A DNA stretch of 8,820 bases from Rhodospirillales bacterium (GTDB lineage: Bacteria; Pseudomonadota; Alphaproteobacteria; Rhodospirillales; Defluviicoccaceae), in NCBI GenBank assembly GCA_030622775.1, contig JAUXFS010000045.1, positions 1 to 8,820 on the forward strand. Reading direction: 5' to 3'. This document shows, in pieces, positions 6,487 through 8,820 of this stretch. The notes beneath the pieces were generated by a model. The model saw only the letters and a list, made by a program, of their open reading frames with translations. It did not search any database and had not been told where the DNA came from. A program made the position numbers and the translations under genes. How positions within the stretch are numbered: the stretch's first letter is position 1; each line of letters starts with the position of its first letter.

Positions 6487-6572
6487 GCATTTCAGGTCGG
6501 TTTACCCGTTTTCCGTGGGGGTCCGGTCGCCTGAAGTGGCCTGGCCTGAGATCTCTTGGTGACCCTGAGCGA

Positions 6573-8315
6573 TCATTCCTGCAGGCCTGCTTTGCTCAGA
6601 CCTTTGTGCAAATGCTCGTTGCTGGCCGCGTTCAGGTAGGGCTGCCATTGTGACCGTCCTCGCGCGAAGCCGGGGTGAAGTCTCTCGCATTCGTCCAGCG
6701 CGGTACGCGCATCTGCCTTGTTGCCCAAATGGCCCAGGGCGATCGCCAGAATATAGTATGCATTGGGGTAATCGGGCCGACGGTGAATCGCGTTCCGCGC
6801 GCACTTCACGGATCTTTCATATTGACCGGCGTTCAAATAGGCGCGGGCGAGGAAGGTTAGTTGCATATTTCTTTGGGGGTCCTGCGGATTGAGATTCTGG
6901 GCTTGCTCCATCATTGAAATGCCTTCGGGGTCTCCGGCGAGGTCGAGTTTGTTGCCGAGCGCTTGGCGGGCGTCGGCGTTCATGGGGTTGAGTTCCACCG
7001 CTCGTCTCCCCTCGGCGATTGCAAGGTCGTGCTCGTTGCGCCAAAGATAGGCCGTGCTCAGGCGAAAATGGGCGCGCGAGGACGCATCGTCGAGCGCTAC
7101 CGCGCGTCGGGCAGCTTCGTACATCTGTGCCATGGAACCGCCGCAGTCTGTTGTGTCTTCCATCAACAGGTCTCGGGAATGTGTCCAGGCCAAATCAGCA
7201 AAAGCCTCACCATAGTTCGCGTCTAACTCGATCGCTCGCTCGAACATCTCGCGGGCCTTGGCTGTCCCATCCTTCGCCCATTCGTGAAGGTATGACCTTC
7301 CCCGCAGACAGAAATCCCAGGCATCGAGGTTGCCCGGCTGTTTTGCATTCGAACGCATGAGCTCGGCCTTTCCCAAAACCCGTTCCAGGGTCGCCGCGAT
7401 CCGCTCGGTAATCTCGTCCTGAAGTGCGAAAACGTCTTCCAGATTCCGGTCGAACTTTTCGACCCAGACGTGATGGCCGGTGGCTGTGTCGATAAGCTGG
7501 GCGGTTATGCGCACGCGATTGCCGCTCTTGCGGACGCTCCCCTCAACCACATAACGGGCCGCCAGCTCACGACCGACCTGCTTCATGTCCACCGCCTTGC
7601 CTTTGTAAACAAAGCTCGAATTGCGGGCTATCACTGGAAAGGACCGCCAGAGGGCAAGCGCGGTGATGATGTCCTCGGTGAGGCCGTCCGAGAAATATTC
7701 CTGCTCTGGGTCGCCGCTCATGTTGGCAAATGGCAGCACGGCGACGGCCGGCCGCTTTAACATCGCGTCCATCGATGTCGACCGTGGGGAGTCGAAGGAT
7801 CGCGCTTCCATCATCACCCGGTAGGTGCGGATCGGTTCAGCGATGTTCTTGACCTCTTGCTCGCCCAGGTATTCGTAACCGAACTCCAGCTTGTTCTTGA
7901 TCTGGTCATAAACGGTTTGGGAGATACAAATGCCACCAGCATCGGCGAGGCCTTCAAGTCGCGCCGCGATATTGACGCCATCACCGAAAAGATTCTCGCC
8001 CTCGGCCATAACATCGCCGAGGTTGACACCGACCCGAAACTGCATTCTCCGGTCTTCCGGAAGTTCGGCGTTTTTCTTTTCCAGTTCCCGTTGTATATCC
8101 GCGGCGCAGCGCACTGCCTCAACAGGGCTCGCGAACTCAGCGATGACGCTGTCGCCAGCACTCCCGAATACACGGCCGCAGTGGTCGGCGACGAGCCCGT
8201 CAATGTTCTCGCGGTATGCGCTGAGCGTTGCGAAGGTTGCTTCCTCGTCCGCCGCCATGAGGCGCGAGTAGCCGACCGCGTCAGCAGCAAGAATGGCGGC
8301 AAGCCTACGTTCCAA
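6573..8315 (-). CDS. Class III adenylate/guanylate cyclase-domain protein with TolB-like and TPR regions
   Basis: This complete 580-residue protein combines three parts. Residues 1-168 form a class III nucleotide cyclase domain: D12 in LAADAVGYSRLM and D55 in GSAGDSVIAEF fit the two metal-binding aspartates, and N115 and R119 in GDGVNIAARLE fit the transition-state pair. Residues about 187-310 form the TolB/FlgO-like segment (AVAVLPFANMSGD, YFSDGLTEDI, YVVEGSVRKSG, HVWVEKFDR). Residues about 330-550 are helical repeats of TPR type (for example AIELDANYGEAFADLAW and AVELNPMNADARQALGN), ending in a C-terminus usual for this group. No membrane segment or signal peptide is seen. At the positions that usually select the purine, the canonical Lys aligns with G51 and the Asp with N108, so the product nucleotide is uncertain. 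The start is TTG 8315 with GGAG 7 nt upstream. The role is probably cytoplasmic signalling; no partner gene is evident here. Confidence 0.93.
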   Translation of the reverse strand: MERRLAAILAADAVGYSRLMAADEEATFATLSAYRENIDGLVADHCGRVFGSAGDSVIAEFASPVEAVRCAADIQRELEKKNAELPEDRRMQFRVGVNLGDVMAEGENLFGDGVNIAARLEGLADAGGICISQTVYDQIKNKLEFGYEYLGEQEVKNIAEPIRTYRVMMEARSFDSPRSTSMDAMLKRPAVAVLPFANMSGDPEQEYFSDGLTEDIITALALWRSFPVIARNSSFVYKGKAVDMKQVGRELAARYVVEGSVRKSGNRVRITAQLIDTATGHHVWVEKFDRNLEDVFALQDEITERIAATLERVLGKAELMRSNAKQPGNLDAWDFCLRGRSYLHEWAKDGTAKAREMFERAIELDANYGEAFADLAWTHSRDLLMEDTTDCGGSMAQMYEAARRAVALDDASSRAHFRLSTAYLWRNEHDLAIAEGRRAVELNPMNADARQALGNKLDLAGDPEGISMMEQAQNLNPQDPQRNMQLTFLARAYLNAGQYERSVKCARNAIHRRPDYPNAYYILAIALGHLGNKADARTALDECERLHPGFARGRSQWQPYLNAASNEHLHKGLSKAGLQE

Positions 8316-8322
8316 GACCTCT

Positions 8323-8326
8323 CTCC
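8323..8326 (-). promoter_or_regulatory. Ribosome binding site deciding the TTG start of the cyclase gene
   Basis: GGAG (plus-strand ctcc), within GGGAGAGAGG, lies 7 nt before the TTG at 8315-8313. No in-frame ATG or GTG gives the conserved MERRLAAILAAD beginning, so this site supports the TTG. Confidence 0.7.
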
Positions 8327-8410
8327 CTTACTCAGCAAGACTAACCACCAAAGAGCAAGAAATCCATGCTGTTGGAATGACATCGACATGACCGCCTTTG
8401 GCTGGGAACG

Positions 8411-8426
8411 CCACTTCGGAAAGTGG
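8411..8426. promoter_or_regulatory. Short perfect inverted repeat upstream of the cyclase gene
   Basis: CCACTT-cgga-AAGTGG has perfect 6-bp arms and a 4-nt loop, about 95 bases upstream of the cyclase TTG. It could be an operator or a leader hairpin; the sequence gives no further support. Confidence 0.28.
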
Positions 8427-8636
8427 GAGAGAGCTACCGCTGTACGCTATATCACGGACATTTCAGGGTGTTACGGCGGATCGGGGATAGCCAGCCATCG
8501 TCTCGGGGCGTGATCGGAATGGGCTGCGGGTGACCCGATCCGCACGGTCGCGTCCGGAATATCTCGCAGTTTTGTTTTGGAGTTTGCGGCGGACCTTCAC
8601 TCGATGAACGAGCGGATGAAGCGGGCGGCTCTGCCG

Positions 8637-8820
8637 TCAAAAGGAAGAGTCCGGTCGTTGCAGGAATTCCAGCTCCTCCGCCGTCGAGGCGCGGCCGAGC
8701 ACCGCGTTGCGATGGGGGAAGCGGCCGAACCGGTCGACGATGACCTTGTGCCGCTTGGCGAAATCGAGGGTTTGCGGATCGCCGAGCGCGGCGAACAAGT
8801 CGACCGAGCGCGCCTGATCC
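8637..8820 (-). CDS. DUF924-family protein, C-terminal 61 residues
   Basis: The minus strand is open from the window edge to TGA at 8639-8637. It encodes DQARSVDLFAALGD, then LDFAKRHKVIVDRFGRFPHR, then NAVLGRASTAEELEFL, and ends QRPDSSF. The VDRFGRFPHRNAVLGR..T.EE..FL....SSF ending is the signature of DUF924 proteins, a widespread bacterial family of unknown function. The N-terminal part lies beyond the window. The downstream cyclase gene is on the same strand but 321 bases away, so an operon is not implied. Confidence 0.88.
   Translation of the reverse strand, partial: DQARSVDLFAALGDPQTLDFAKRHKVIVDRFGRFPHRNAVLGRASTAEELEFLQRPDSSF

Larger units (their letters stand above)
8316..8636. other. 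Intergenic region between DUF924 and cyclase genes
   Basis: About 320 bases lie between two minus-strand genes. It must hold the DUF924 terminator and any cyclase promoter. I see no strong promoter match. Small dyads are present: CGGGT-g-ACCCG (8527-8537), CGGC-tct-GCCG style pairing just after the DUF924 stop (8626-8636 area, weak), and a 6-bp-arm hairpin at 8411-8426. Open frames across it are not protein-like. Confidence 0.5.

Noticed and set aside
7857..8513. A 218-codon plus-strand frame opposite the cyclase N-terminus
   Set aside because: It is antisense to a conserved cyclase domain and shows no family features of its own.

Overview
The window is GC-rich DNA, most like an alphaproteobacterium. 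Three things suggest this: strong G/C preference at third codon positions, a class III cyclase + TolB-like + TPR protein of a type common in that class, and a GT9 / GMC oxidoreductase / polymerase-ligase set that recalls Rhodospirillales-like surface-glycan loci. The taxonomic call is from recognition only; no search was run.

Layout. Positions 1-1272 (minus strand): the 5' end of an unidentified gene at the window edge, preceded by a complete GT9 (heptosyltransferase-like) glycosyltransferase. Positions 1273-1948: a divergent intergenic region with five tandem 14-bp repeats and a bulged dyad. Positions 1949-5569 (plus strand): a compact presumptive operon of four genes. These are a 137-residue exported protein with a Tat-like signal, a GMC-family FAD oxidoreductase, an unlisted 34-residue lipoprotein-like mini-gene, and a multi-spanning O-antigen ligase/polymerase (Wzy_C) protein whose start overlaps the mini-gene stop as ATGA. 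Positions 5543-6572: a convergent, gene-poor kilobase. It holds a structured 85-bp inverted-repeat element on the 3' end of the ligase gene, a GC-rich stretch with no convincing gene, and a roughly 270-bp block of 10-bp-phased motifs in two opposed orientations that looks like the ends of a lost or miniature mobile element, or an array of protein sites. Positions 6573-8315 (minus): a complete cyclase/TolB-like/TPR signalling protein starting at TTG. Positions 8637-8820 (minus): the C-terminus of a DUF924-family protein.

How the parts fit. GT9, the GMC oxidoreductase and the ligase/polymerase suggest part of a surface-polysaccharide locus: sugar transfer, possible oxidation of a sugar or lipid alcohol, and polymerisation or ligation at the membrane. 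The ligase gene contains AT-rich islands, as is usual for exchanged polysaccharide genes. The cyclase and DUF924 genes look like unrelated chromosomal neighbours across the repeat-rich boundary.

Best candidates for something undescribed: (1) the Tat-type small protein plus GMC enzyme plus ATGA-coupled mini-lipoprotein plus ligase arrangement; (2) the phased GTATAC/GTAGAC motif block at 6051-6321; (3) the nested inverted-repeat element at 5543-5627.
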